64,000 nt of DNA, from contig JAPFDX010000034.1 of the NCBI GenBank assembly GCA_026168605.1, positions 184,688 to 248,687 on the forward strand, written 5' to 3'. Under the pieces are notes generated by a model. That model did not search any database and was not told the origin of the DNA. It saw nothing but the letters and a program-made list of their open reading frames with translations. The DNA is from Roseburia sp. (lineage in GTDB: Bacteria > Bacillota > Clostridia > Lachnospirales > Lachnospiraceae). How positions within the stretch are numbered: position 1 is the stretch's first letter; the number at the start of each line of letters is the position of its first letter. The translations under genes were made by a program, and so were the position numbers. This document shows positions 54,753-63,752 of the stretch, one piece after another.

Positions 54753-55358
54753 TTAATTTTTCCCAGTACTTCCAAATCCATTCCTATCCATTGTATCTAA
54801 TGTATTTGTTTCGATAAAGTGTACTTCCGGCTGAGTTGGGACAATCCTAAACTGACAGATTCTATCATTTTTGTGAATAACAGTGTCTTTTAATGCAAGC
54901 GCTGGAAACTTCCACACATCATTTGTCCCAGAATATGAATTATCTATTATGCCAACGCCATTGGCTTGCACCACATGAAAGTTTTTATATGTTGAACTTC
55001 TTGGAACAATATGAGCCTCATACCCTTTAGGGAGTTGCATTGATACGCCGAGATCAATCAGCTTAAATTCGCCAGCTCTTAATTCAACATCTTCCGATGC
55101 TCTTAAATCGATCCAGTCGCCTTGGGGGATTCTTTTAATTTTTCTAATATCGTTTGCATGGTATACTATTTTGATTCTCTCGTAATCTTTAGAAAAAATG
55201 TTTTCAATTAAAATAAATAAAAACATCATTCCAAGCACAAAATAAAAAAACGAATACACATAGTTGTTTTCACCCACCAGCTTTGCTACGGATGAAAAAC
55301 ACATCGCAGTCACCAATGCAAGAAATAAAATTGTAAGAAATTTAAAGATTTTTTTCAT
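54753..55358 (-). CDS. membrane-anchored dUTPase/dCTP-deaminase-like protein
   Basis: A 201-residue protein. Residues 6-27 and 34-53 are two hydrophobic membrane segments. From about 62 to the end is a trimeric-dUTPase fold: DLRASEDVEL, PRSST at 119-123, ANGVGIIDNSYSG at 132-144 and the closing RNGFGSTG at 192-199, so all main motifs are there. The enzyme would remove dUTP and give dUMP. There is no internal start between the membrane helices and the catalytic part, and GGAG precedes the first ATG, so the anchor is real. I know of no usual reason for a phage dUTPase to be in the membrane. Confidence 0.82.
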   Translation of the reverse strand: MKKIFKFLTILFLALVTAMCFSSVAKLVGENNYVYSFFYFVLGMMFLFILIENIFSKDYERIKIVYHANDIRKIKRIPQGDWIDLRASEDVELRAGEFKLIDLGVSMQLPKGYEAHIVPRSSTYKNFHVVQANGVGIIDNSYSGTNDVWKFPALALKDTVIHKNDRICQFRIVPTQPEVHFIETNTLDTMDRNGFGSTGKN

Positions 55359-55363
55359 ATGGG

Positions 55364-55690
55364 CTACTCCTTTATTTTTTTAATCAACTTTATTTTTTTA
55401 ATCAACTCTTTCAACTTGCTTTCAATATTTTTATCAATTATTGATACAATCTTAGATTTTCCATACTCTCTGTTATAAAATGATGGATATAAATTTCCGT
55501 TTATATCATATACGTTTAATAAAATTTTTCCAGTTTCATCATCTACGCATAGCTTGCAAATAAGAGAAACTTTTTTATTTGATTTATATACTGGAAATTC
55601 ATAAACATAATCTTCCATGCTTACGTCATATCGAAACCCAAGCTCCTTTTTTTCTTCCAAAGATAAATTTAACAAATAATTATCAAACAT
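55364..55690 (-). CDS. phage protein of unknown function, 108 aa
   Basis: MFDNYLLNLSLEEKKELGFR at the start, a strand-rich middle with Cys-Lys-Leu-Cys and a Lys/Ile-rich coiled tail (KELIKKIKLIKKIKE). No family recognised. Lies in the tightly packed nrdG-dUTPase interval. Confidence 0.6.
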   Translation of the reverse strand: MFDNYLLNLSLEEKKELGFRYDVSMEDYVYEFPVYKSNKKVSLICKLCVDDETGKILLNVYDINGNLYPSFYNREYGKSKIVSIIDKNIESKLKELIKKIKLIKKIKE

Positions 55691-55704
55691 TTACTTCCTC
55701 CCTT

Positions 55705-56265
55705 TCAGTCACAATATAAAACTATTGTATTTTGTTTGCGAGATTGTTGTATATCAATAACTCTCTGGTTTTTACTGCCACGCCACTTCAAAGTAATATC
55801 TCGTTGAGATTCTATGTATCTACCATCAACCAACACATCACATAAAGAAACGACTTCTCTTCGCTTATGAATCATTTCATCTCTTTTCAGATTGAAATCA
55901 TCTGTAACTATTGGATACATAATTTGATCCCATGTATAACCACTATAAATCCATACCGTTTTGTTACTATATTTATTTTTAATCTCTCTTATCAAATCAA
56001 GAACGTCGTTAAGATTTTGTGCTGCAAGTGGCTCTCCTCCTAATATTGAAACTCTTTTTATATAATCTCTGTCTATTAATCGAAAAAGTGTTTCCTTTAT
56101 ATTATGCGTCCATTCTCTACCACCATTAAAGTCCCACGTCTCAGGATTAAAACATCCTTTGCATTGCGGTGATGGACAGCCTTGTACAAACAAGGCTACC
56201 CCTACTCCTTCACCATTTGATATATCCATACTTCTTATGCTTGCGTATCGCAATCTAAGAATCAC
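55705..56265 (-). CDS. nrdG: anaerobic ribonucleotide reductase activase
   Basis: A 186-residue radical-SAM activase. N-terminal SIRSMDISNGEGVGVALFVQ and FNPETWDFNGG match NrdG, and GGEPLAA is the SAM-binding motif. The cluster motif is unusual: Cys-Pro-Ser-Pro-Gln-Cys-Lys-Gly-Cys, that is C-x4-C-x2-C where NrdG normally has C-x3-C-x2-C. The GTG start at 56265 overlaps the nrdD end. It should make the glycyl radical on NrdD. Confidence 0.9.
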   Translation of the reverse strand: MILRLRYASIRSMDISNGEGVGVALFVQGCPSPQCKGCFNPETWDFNGGREWTHNIKETLFRLIDRDYIKRVSILGGEPLAAQNLNDVLDLIREIKNKYSNKTVWIYSGYTWDQIMYPIVTDDFNLKRDEMIHKRREVVSLCDVLVDGRYIESQRDITLKWRGSKNQRVIDIQQSRKQNTIVLYCD

Positions 56266-58531
56266 ACCCCTTACATTCTATATTATCTAAGTGCAGAACC
56301 CTGTCGTGAATATCACCAAGTCTCCCCTGATTCCACCCATTTGTTCCCGTTCCAATATACCCACATGTGCGTCTCGTTATGTTCATTGTTCTCGGGTCGC
56401 GATTATGACACTTTGGACACTCCCATAGCAGCTTATTATCCTCGTCAATAAGACTTATTTCACCATCATATCCACATACCTGACAATAATCACTTTTTGT
56501 ATTTAATTCTGCATACATGATGTTTTCATAAATATATTTGATCACTTCCAAAACAGCATCAATGTTATCATTCATATTTGGTGTTTCAATATATGAAATA
56601 GCGCCACCTGGACTTAACCTTTGAAACTTTGCTTCGATTCTGAGCTTCTCAAATGCATCTATTTCTTCAAATACTGGAATATGGTATGAATTTGTAATGT
56701 AATTTCTATCATGGTTATCAATTCTAATAAAAACATCTTCGCCAAATCTTGCTTTTAAAAGTCTTGCAAACTTATATGTGGTGGATTCAAGCGGTGTTCC
56801 ATATAAACTGTAATCAATATTTTCATTTGTTTTCCACTGATTACATTTATCATTTAGTACTTGCATAACGCTAAGTCCAAATTCTTCTCCAATCCCTTCG
56901 TCCGAATGCGAATGGCCGGTCATATATTTTACACACTCATATAACCCCGCGTACCCAAGAGATATGGTTGAATATCCATTATATAATAACCTATCAATGG
57001 TTTCCCCCTTCTCAAGCCTTGCTAATGCACCATATTGCCAAAGAATTGGAGCAACATCAGAAGTTGTACCCTTTAATCTTTCGTGCCTACACCTCAATGC
57101 TTTGTGGCAAAGCTCTGACCTCTCTTCCAGCAAATCCCAGAACTTATTAAAGTCCCCACCAGATGACAATGCTACATCCACAAGGTTAATTGTGACAACT
57201 CCCTGATTAAACCTTCCATAGTATTTGTGCTTGTCTGGATTATAGTTTTTTGAGTTTGCAATATTACCAATTCCTTTGTCTGTAAATCTATCTGGTGTTA
57301 AAAAGCTTCGACACCCCATGCATGTATAAACATCCCCCTTAAGTTCCAACATAACCTTTTCAGAAATATAATCTGGTACAAGTCTCTTAGAGGAACATTT
57401 CGCTGCAAGCTTTGTAAGATACCAAAATTTACCGTCGTCATTGATGTTATCTTTTTGAAGAACGTAAATAATCTTTGGAAATGCCGGGCTAATCCATGTC
57501 CCACTTTCATTTTTTACGCCCTGGTATCTTTGTTTTAAAACTTCTTCAATCAAAAGTGCCAGATCTTCTTTTTCCTGTTCGTTTCTTGCTTCATTTAAAT
57601 ACATAAAAAGGGTTAAAAATGGTGCCTGTCCATTTGTTGTCATCAGTGTCACAACCTGGTACTGAATTGTTTGTATACCTGCTTTAATTTCTTTTCCAAG
57701 TCTTTTTGCAGTTATATTTTCCACCTCTGGAAGGTTGGCATTTTTCTCTGAAATTAACCCATTCTCATAAAGTTCTTTTACAACTTCTTTTTGTATCGCT
57801 TTTCTACTTATATCAACAAATGGTGCCAAGTGTGCAAGAGACACACTTTGTCCACCATATTGGCTCGACGCTACTTGTGCAATGATTTGAGTGGCAACAG
57901 TACACGCTGTCGAAAAACTATGTGGGGATTCAATAAGAACTTCGCTAATTACAGTGTTGTTCTGTAACATATCTTCAAGGTTCACAAGATCACAATTGTG
58001 CTCATGTTGTGCAAAATAATCTATATCATGGAAATGAATTATTCCGGCATCATGTGCGTCAATTACGTCTTTCGGCAACAATAATCTTCTTGAGATGTCA
58101 GTGCTTGTCTCGCCAGCCATATAATCTCTTACGGTTGTGTTCAGGCGTGGATTTTTATTTGAATTCTCACTGCTCCAGTAGTCATTATCACCTTCAATTA
58201 TTTCAAGAATGGTTTTATCTGTTGTATTGCTTTCTCTAACAAGTTTTCTCTTATACCGATATTCAACATATTTTGTGGCAACATCTTTTCTACAGCTTGA
58301 CATCAGTTTATTCACAATCTCATCCTGAATTTCTTCAACATCCATATTTTCATTGAATGTTTCATCCAGATTTTTACTTAGTGTTTCAATATAGTTGGCA
58401 ATGTCCCTGGCTTTTTCTTTTGCATATGGTGTTTCTTCTCCATCAACATCAAGAAACGCTTTTAAAACCGCAATTTTGATTTTTTCTTTATCAAACTTTA
58501 CATTTCTTCCATCCCTTTTTCTTACTGTCAA
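56255..58531 (-). CDS. nrdD: class III anaerobic ribonucleoside-triphosphate reductase
   Basis: A 758-residue glycyl-radical enzyme. An ATP-cone domain (MTVRKRDGRNVKFDKEKI, about 1-90) precedes the barrel; the C-terminal zinc site has Cys pairs at CQVCGYDG and WECPKCHNRD, and the radical Gly is about residue 724 in RTCGYIG. It reduces ribonucleotides to deoxyribonucleotides without oxygen, here for phage DNA synthesis. TTG start at 58531 with GGAGGG nine bases upstream. Followed directly by its activase. Confidence 0.95.
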   Translation of the reverse strand: MTVRKRDGRNVKFDKEKIKIAVLKAFLDVDGEETPYAKEKARDIANYIETLSKNLDETFNENMDVEEIQDEIVNKLMSSCRKDVATKYVEYRYKRKLVRESNTTDKTILEIIEGDNDYWSSENSNKNPRLNTTVRDYMAGETSTDISRRLLLPKDVIDAHDAGIIHFHDIDYFAQHEHNCDLVNLEDMLQNNTVISEVLIESPHSFSTACTVATQIIAQVASSQYGGQSVSLAHLAPFVDISRKAIQKEVVKELYENGLISEKNANLPEVENITAKRLGKEIKAGIQTIQYQVVTLMTTNGQAPFLTLFMYLNEARNEQEKEDLALLIEEVLKQRYQGVKNESGTWISPAFPKIIYVLQKDNINDDGKFWYLTKLAAKCSSKRLVPDYISEKVMLELKGDVYTCMGCRSFLTPDRFTDKGIGNIANSKNYNPDKHKYYGRFNQGVVTINLVDVALSSGGDFNKFWDLLEERSELCHKALRCRHERLKGTTSDVAPILWQYGALARLEKGETIDRLLYNGYSTISLGYAGLYECVKYMTGHSHSDEGIGEEFGLSVMQVLNDKCNQWKTNENIDYSLYGTPLESTTYKFARLLKARFGEDVFIRIDNHDRNYITNSYHIPVFEEIDAFEKLRIEAKFQRLSPGGAISYIETPNMNDNIDAVLEVIKYIYENIMYAELNTKSDYCQVCGYDGEISLIDEDNKLLWECPKCHNRDPRTMNITRRTCGYIGTGTNGWNQGRLGDIHDRVLHLDNIECKGCDS

Positions 58532-58544
58532 TATTTTATCCCTC

Positions 58545-60467
58545 CTATATTTTAATCATATTTATAAAATCTTTTTCTGAAATAATAGGTACTCCCAATT
58601 CCTTAGCCTTTTTATTTTTAGAAGAGTTACTTTCTGTATCATTATTTATTAAATAATTTGTTTTAGATGATACACTACCAGATACTTTGCCACCCAACTG
58701 TTCAATAGCTCTCACAAGTTCCTCTCTGTTCTTGTAGCAATTGAGACTTCCAGTAATAACAAATGTTTTATCTGATAAATCAACACCCGCCTTATTATCT
58801 TCTCCATTTAAGAACGTAAATTCGTTCATCAATTTTGAAACCATAACATAATTATCTTTAAAATAATCATGCATTGATTTATTCATAGTGTCTCCGAAGT
58901 CTTCTAATGTTGTGAAATCAAAATCATTCCAAGTGTCATAGAACCCTTCAGCATTTCCCACCCCAAAATATTTTGCGATGGTTTTACTTGCAGAACGACC
59001 AATCAGAGGGATTGAAAGACTATAAATAAATCTGTCTAAAGTTGTATTCCTGCTCTTTTCAATGTTCTCTAATAACTTGTCTACTGACTTCTTTCCAAAA
59101 CCTTCAATTTTATACATCTCTGTTTTATGCTCAGATAAATGGTAAATATCAATAAATGTTCTTAACCACCTTAAGTCAATAAACTTCTGTAAAGTCTGCT
59201 CAGATAAGCCATCAATATTGATTGCATTTTTATTTACAAAATGTGTGAGCTTTCCCAGCAATTTAGAAAAGCAATAAGGATTTGAACAATGTAATGTCTT
59301 ACTTCCATTCTCATTACGGACTTCTACACTGCCACCACAACTAGGACACTTAGTTGGAAGTTCCCATGTATTACTCTGGGTTAAATTATCATGAACTTTA
59401 GGGATAACCATATTTGCCCTATAAACCCTTACTATGTCTCCAATACCAAGTTTCAGATTCTCAATATAGGAAATGTTGTGCAATGTTGCTCTTGTAGTAA
59501 TTGCACCATCTAAATCAACAGGATCGAAAACCGCTATGGGGTTTATTAGCCCAGACTTAGAAGTGTTCCACTTAATATCTACAAGTTTTGTTTCGTATAA
59601 CTCATCTTCCCATTTTAATGCAATTCTACAGTTCTCATGGTGTGAAGTGCTCCCTAGCGATTTTGACAATTCAGTATCGTTCAATTCAAAAATAAGACCG
59701 TCAGTTGGATACGGATAAAATTCCGGTTGCATGGCTTCTACACAATCTTCTACACTTCCAGTACACCTGCCAACACATTCAAATCCAATTTCGTTTAATT
59801 TTGTCAACCCATCATACTTATTTGGGAATGTTGGCACAACAGATTCAAACACTATAAACGATAAGTTTCTTTCTTTCGCAATATTTAAATCAAGGTTTCT
59901 AAGAGTTCCCGCTGCTAAATTTCTTGGGTGGGCATATTGTGTTTCTAATGTGCTGTTGATTCTTTTGAATTCATCCCATGAAATAACACACTCTCCACGA
60001 AGCTCAATATCTTGTTTATCTGGTATTTGCATAGGTAAATTTCTAATAAACCTGCACGCCTCTGTTACATCCTCACCATCAATACCATTCCCTCTAGTGA
60101 TTCCTTGAACAAAATTACCATCTTTGTATCTTACAATCAAAGTGAGTCCGTCCAGTTTGTATGAACAATAAAAGTCATTATTTTCAAGGAATCTTTTTAT
60201 TTCCTTAATGTCTTTTGTTTTATTTGCACTAAGCATTGGCTTTGTATGTGTTACTTTTTTAAACCCATCAAGCACATAACCTTGAACTTTTTGAGTGGGA
60301 GAGCCTGCTAGGATATAACCAGTTTCACCCTCTAAGCTTTGTAATTCGTCGTATAAGTCATCATATTCTGTATCACCCATAATTGGATTATCTAATCCGT
60401 AATAAGCGTATGACGCTTTCTGTAACATTCCATTTAGCCATTTAATTCTTTTTATTTTATTTTCCAT
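58545..60467 (-). CDS. ligA: NAD-dependent DNA ligase
   Basis: A 640-residue ligase. Adenylation domain with Lys104 in SYKLDGL, the NAD site DTEYDDLYDEL near the N-terminus, OB fold, Cys4 zinc finger (CPSCGG and CSNPYC), helix-hairpin-helix repeats and a C-terminal BRCT domain (FVITGSLNCYKNREELVRAI). All parts of bacterial LigA are present, slightly shorter than the usual ~670. It is probably a phage copy beside the chromosomal one. GAGG precedes the ATG. Confidence 0.94.
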   Translation of the reverse strand: MENKIKRIKWLNGMLQKASYAYYGLDNPIMGDTEYDDLYDELQSLEGETGYILAGSPTQKVQGYVLDGFKKVTHTKPMLSANKTKDIKEIKRFLENNDFYCSYKLDGLTLIVRYKDGNFVQGITRGNGIDGEDVTEACRFIRNLPMQIPDKQDIELRGECVISWDEFKRINSTLETQYAHPRNLAAGTLRNLDLNIAKERNLSFIVFESVVPTFPNKYDGLTKLNEIGFECVGRCTGSVEDCVEAMQPEFYPYPTDGLIFELNDTELSKSLGSTSHHENCRIALKWEDELYETKLVDIKWNTSKSGLINPIAVFDPVDLDGAITTRATLHNISYIENLKLGIGDIVRVYRANMVIPKVHDNLTQSNTWELPTKCPSCGGSVEVRNENGSKTLHCSNPYCFSKLLGKLTHFVNKNAINIDGLSEQTLQKFIDLRWLRTFIDIYHLSEHKTEMYKIEGFGKKSVDKLLENIEKSRNTTLDRFIYSLSIPLIGRSASKTIAKYFGVGNAEGFYDTWNDFDFTTLEDFGDTMNKSMHDYFKDNYVMVSKLMNEFTFLNGEDNKAGVDLSDKTFVITGSLNCYKNREELVRAIEQLGGKVSGSVSSKTNYLINNDTESNSSKNKKAKELGVPIISEKDFINMIKI

Positions 60468-60479
60468 GATCGTTTTCCT

Positions 60480-60566
60480 CTACAATTTCATCATCATGTA
60501 AAGCGTCGCCATTGTTATAAACGCAATTATTGCGTCCCAATTATCAAATTTATAAAATTTATACAT
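60480..60566 (-). CDS. 28-residue membrane peptide
   Basis: MYKFYKFDNWDAIIAFITMA followed by a Met-rich end. GAGG lies eight bases before the ATG at 60566. A single hydrophobic segment. Too short to assign; could be a chance frame. Confidence 0.4.
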   Translation of the reverse strand: MYKFYKFDNWDAIIAFITMATLYMMMKL

Positions 60567-60577
60567 TTTACTACCTC

Positions 60578-60724
60578 TTACATATCAGTAAGCATAAAAA
60601 ATTTATTTTTAATATGTGTACTATTCAGAGCTTCGTCTATTGAGAAATGGCTTTCTAAACAATATGCGTCAACATATTCTCTAAACTTACTATTGTACAT
60701 ATATTCTCTTTGTATTGCTGTCAT
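60578..60724 (-). CDS. 48-residue phage protein
   Basis: Starts MTAIQREYMYNSKFREYVDA and ends KFFMLTDM. Its ATG overlaps the stop of the gene before (ATGA), showing coupling. No family recognised. Confidence 0.5.
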   Translation of the reverse strand: MTAIQREYMYNSKFREYVDAYCLESHFSIDEALNSTHIKNKFFMLTDM

Positions 60725-60873
60725 TTTATCAACTCCATATCTTTTATTTTAATTTTTAGTTCTTCTAATTTTTTATATCTTTCAGATTCATATTTTGTAT
60801 TATCTTTAATAATCATATGGATCTGTTCATTACAGATAAGTTCTAATAAAAGTTTTTTATCCTTCTCGTTCAT
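60721..60873 (-). CDS. 50-residue phage protein, helical
   Basis: MNEKDKKLLLELICNEQIHM and a Lys/Glu-rich second half suited to a coiled coil. It overlaps the next gene by four bases. No family recognised. Confidence 0.5.
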   Translation of the reverse strand: MNEKDKKLLLELICNEQIHMIIKDNTKYESERYKKLEELKIKIKDMELIK

Positions 60874-60898
60874 GTGTCCCCCACTTATCCAACATTAA

Positions 60899-61351
60899 TC
60901 AAATCATGTAAAAATCTTTTATGTAGTCAACAACATCTTCCATATTAGGCTCGACCCTGGTAATGTCATGTTTAGTCCACGGGTGCAAAATTTCATAAAA
61001 AACTCTATTCCCAAATGCAATCACTGGAATTTTTTTATGATAAGCGCAGTCGTGCATTTCATATTTGCTTCCATCACTTGACTCTAACCCTTCAAGATTC
61101 ACAATAGCAATGTCACTTGTTGTTGCATGAAATAGGTCAAATTCCTCTATTTCTTTTTCAGATTGGTATTTCTTTTCCTCAAAATTGAAATAGATAACAG
61201 GATTTATAACCACAATATTATATCCTGCGTTTTCTGCTGCTAAATTTAGTTTATTCGTCAGCGCCACTCTCCAGTCATTCATTTGTTTAAATGTTAATCC
61301 CGACATTTTCCCTATTAGATAGATTTTTAATGTTTTATCTTTGCAACTCAT
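60899..61351 (-). CDS. nucleoside 2-deoxyribosyltransferase-like protein
   Basis: A 150-residue protein. IYLIGKMSGLTFKQMNDWR, then VVINPVIYF, a conserved FDLFHATTSDIAIVNL and SSDGSKYEMHDCAYHKKIPVIAFG follow the order of the NDT/DUF4406 group, with Glu of YEMHD at the place of the nucleophile. Such enzymes exchange or cleave the base of deoxynucleosides. Overlaps the kinase gene by four bases. Confidence 0.7.
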   Translation of the reverse strand: MSCKDKTLKIYLIGKMSGLTFKQMNDWRVALTNKLNLAAENAGYNIVVINPVIYFNFEEKKYQSEKEIEEFDLFHATTSDIAIVNLEGLESSDGSKYEMHDCAYHKKIPVIAFGNRVFYEILHPWTKHDITRVEPNMEDVVDYIKDFYMI

Positions 61352-61899
61352 TTGTTTTCTCCTAAGAAACTTAAAATCTTTTCTACAATTTCATTAATCT
61401 CACAGCCAAAATTATTATATATAATCTTATCTACATCGTTTTCAACGCCTTTAAAATCTGCATTATCATGCTCTATTCTTCTTTGCATTTCGATTCTATC
61501 ATCTCCACGAGCAATTAATCTTTTTCTAATTGTAGAATTATTTGCGTAAATGTATATAGACTTAGGTTTGTCGGGTAATTTCTTCACAATATCCTTATAA
61601 CCATCTGGAGTTAAAATAATTATAGATTTGTCATCTGATTTCTCTAAATCTTCCAAGGCAGTACCATAATACCAACGACCATGTTTGGTATTATATTTTT
61701 TATATTCTGCGAAGAAATTGTCATTTATTTTGTTTATAAAATCCTCTTCTGAAATAAAATGATATGTAATATCTTGTTTTTCATTCTTTCTCATTGGACG
61801 TGTTGTATAAGTGATTATTTTTTTATATCCATAGTTTTCTGTAAGTCTGTTTAAAATTGTATCTTTCCCACTACATGTCTTCCCAATCAAAACAATCAT
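61348..61899 (-). CDS. guanylate-kinase-like nucleotide kinase
   Basis: A 183-residue P-loop kinase: Walker A GKTCSGKDT (6-14), TTRPMRKNE as in guanylate kinase, YHFISEEDF, and a lid-region IARGDDRIEMQRRIEHD. It likely phosphorylates a (d)NMP for the phage DNA supply; exact base not clear. Coupled at both ends by four-base overlaps. Confidence 0.85.
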   Translation of the reverse strand: MIVLIGKTCSGKDTILNRLTENYGYKKIITYTTRPMRKNEKQDITYHFISEEDFINKINDNFFAEYKKYNTKHGRWYYGTALEDLEKSDDKSIIILTPDGYKDIVKKLPDKPKSIYIYANNSTIRKRLIARGDDRIEMQRRIEHDNADFKGVENDVDKIIYNNFGCEINEIVEKILSFLGENK

Positions 61900-62699
61900 T
61901 CATCTTCTCCTATATACATAATTAATTCTTCTGCGTACGGAAGTGTTTTTACCCAGTCCATAAATCCAATAGACCATTCGTTTAATTTATGATTCTTACG
62001 AGACTTATAAATATTAGCCAGAACCTCATAATTAAGCATCACGGTGCGTTTCTGATTATAGTTGCTCGGAAGAAGTTGAATCATCTGCCACCAGATTTCT
62101 TTCAAAGATAGCGATGGTGTACAAGACCAATCTATTTGATCTTTAGGAGTATTCTTCACATATAAATACGTTTCTCGAATAGTATTTAAAAGATCTACAG
62201 TGGATTCTAATTTTTCATAAGACCCAGGAATGGTTATTGTCACTCCATTTTTATCTTTACTAGTCCAACCAGATACAAGATGTTCTGTAGAAAAATCATC
62301 CGTCGTAAACTTCTTTTCATGAATCTTATGCATCGTGCTACAACTGTTCGCAACTGTTCCAACTTTATACGTGTCAAATTCCTTCCACCAGTACAATGGA
62401 GCTGTAATATCAGTGTACACTGTAATCATCCGCATAAATTTTCGATGATCCGTTCCTGCATTACAGAGGCGCTTCATAAGGTCGAGATCGTTAGACCCAA
62501 CAATGAATGTTCTATTCCCCGAGCAGTGTGGCGCACTACAAACTTTACAGAGCGTCGTGTGCTCATGTAATTCGCCCCATGTCACATATTCCGCACATCC
62601 AAATCCACTATCATTCTTCTCCCAAGAATTCATCGGATTTCGCATTCCTCGAATTGCATGTTCCCAACCGACCACTTCTGTATTTTCAAATTTGATCAT
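61896..62699 (-). CDS. phage protein, possibly ThyX-like
   Basis: A 267-residue protein. APLYWWKEFDTYKVGTVANS followed by CSTMHK can be laid on the ThyX segment PxxxxRQxxRHRxxxxNxxSxR, with Thr-Tyr-Lys in place of Arg-His-Arg. KRLCNAGTDHRKFMRMITV precedes it, and Cys pairs (CKVCSAPHCS) lie near 47-57. Lying beside dUTPase, kinase and reductase genes, a thymidylate or nucleotide role is sensible, but the changed motif makes catalysis doubtful. Confidence 0.45.
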   Translation of the reverse strand: MIKFENTEVVGWEHAIRGMRNPMNSWEKNDSGFGCAEYVTWGELHEHTTLCKVCSAPHCSGNRTFIVGSNDLDLMKRLCNAGTDHRKFMRMITVYTDITAPLYWWKEFDTYKVGTVANSCSTMHKIHEKKFTTDDFSTEHLVSGWTSKDKNGVTITIPGSYEKLESTVDLLNTIRETYLYVKNTPKDQIDWSCTPSLSLKEIWWQMIQLLPSNYNQKRTVMLNYEVLANIYKSRKNHKLNEWSIGFMDWVKTLPYAEELIMYIGEDE

Positions 62700-62936
62700 T
62701 TATCTAAATTCCTCCATGATTTCTTTAAATTTCTTGATCTCACTTTCGTTCTCACTATTAATTTCTACATCCACTGGAGTAGACAAATCAATTGTAAAAA
62801 TTCCAAGCGTAGATTTTGCGTCTATAATATATCTGCCACGCAACACGTCAATATCACTTTCGAATTTAATAGCTTCTTCAGTAAATCTTTTTGCCTTTGA
62901 AAAATCATTTAAATTGATCGTTACTCTTTTCTCCAT
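62700..62936 (-). CDS. phage HPr-fold protein without the active histidine
   Basis: A 78-residue protein with an HPr layout. ESDIDVLRGRYIIDAKSTLG aligns with FDIDVFYNRAVIDAKSLLG of the chromosomal protein at 30998-31225, including the Ser region. There is no His in the sequence, so no phosphotransfer from enzyme I. Perhaps it mimics or competes with host HPr. It ends one base before the next gene starts, so it is part of the phage operon. Confidence 0.72.
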   Translation of the reverse strand: MEKRVTINLNDFSKAKRFTEEAIKFESDIDVLRGRYIIDAKSTLGIFTIDLSTPVDVEINSENESEIKKFKEIMEEFR

Positions 62937-62951
62937 TTATCCAACCCTCTT

Positions 62952-63665
62952 TTATTCGTAAAATACATTTTTATCATATATTTTTATTTCTTTAACGCTA
63001 CTATCCCATAATTCTGTCGCCTTTGATACATCACCGTACTTCATAACATTTTTTGATAAAGCGGCAGTATCAACTATAAACTCACTTACGCATCCGTTTT
63101 GTACTGTCATAATATTACCACTATCAGTATCTTTATCTGCTTTGATGTCTGATACAATTATTGGTATTATTTCTCCATTCTCCAAAATTAAATCCGCATA
63201 ATCACCAATTTGTGCCCCAAAGCCTGTTCCTATAGCCACACAGTATCTGTCATTAATTTTTCTGATTCCATAATCACCAGTATATGCGTATCTGCTTTGC
63301 AGCATATATTGTTTTGATGACTTATCTGTAATTGCTTTATATGTCATATAGCTTTTAAATCCACTGTTCTTAGGAACATCAAATTTATCATATGGTTCTG
63401 AAGTGTTCGGTATATGGTTCTTTGATATTGTAATATCTTGCAGGCAACCATTTGGTATTTTTGTTGCATCTGTTAGTGAACTAATAACATCATCCATTAC
63501 TCCCGCATATAATTTTTTTATATCAATTTCGTTGACTTGTTCTTGTACTGCAACGCCAGTTTCAACTATATCAACCTGCCCCATAAGAGGGGCGACAGTA
63601 GATGAAGTATCAAAGCGAATCATTATTGCACAAAACAATAATGATCTTATTATTTGATTTTTCAA
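62952..63665 (-). CDS. phage exported protein with barrel-like domain
   Basis: A 237-residue protein with a weak signal-like start (MKNQIIRSLLFCAIMI). The part from about 95 to 220 (RYAYTGDYGIRKINDRYCVA, then GDYADLILENGEIIPIIVSD, then a GCVSEFIVDTAAL) resembles proteins of other Firmicutes phages and looks like a double-psi barrel, but I cannot assign a function. Located next to the HPr-like gene. Confidence 0.55.
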   Translation of the reverse strand: MKNQIIRSLLFCAIMIRFDTSSTVAPLMGQVDIVETGVAVQEQVNEIDIKKLYAGVMDDVISSLTDATKIPNGCLQDITISKNHIPNTSEPYDKFDVPKNSGFKSYMTYKAITDKSSKQYMLQSRYAYTGDYGIRKINDRYCVAIGTGFGAQIGDYADLILENGEIIPIIVSDIKADKDTDSGNIMTVQNGCVSEFIVDTAALSKNVMKYGDVSKATELWDSSVKEIKIYDKNVFYE

Positions 63666-63752
63666 TTTTATTTTTCTCCCTGAGTTTCTATTTTGTATTT
63701 ATGTGTTTATGCGCCAACATTTTTTGTTATTATGTAAAATGATATATGCCAA

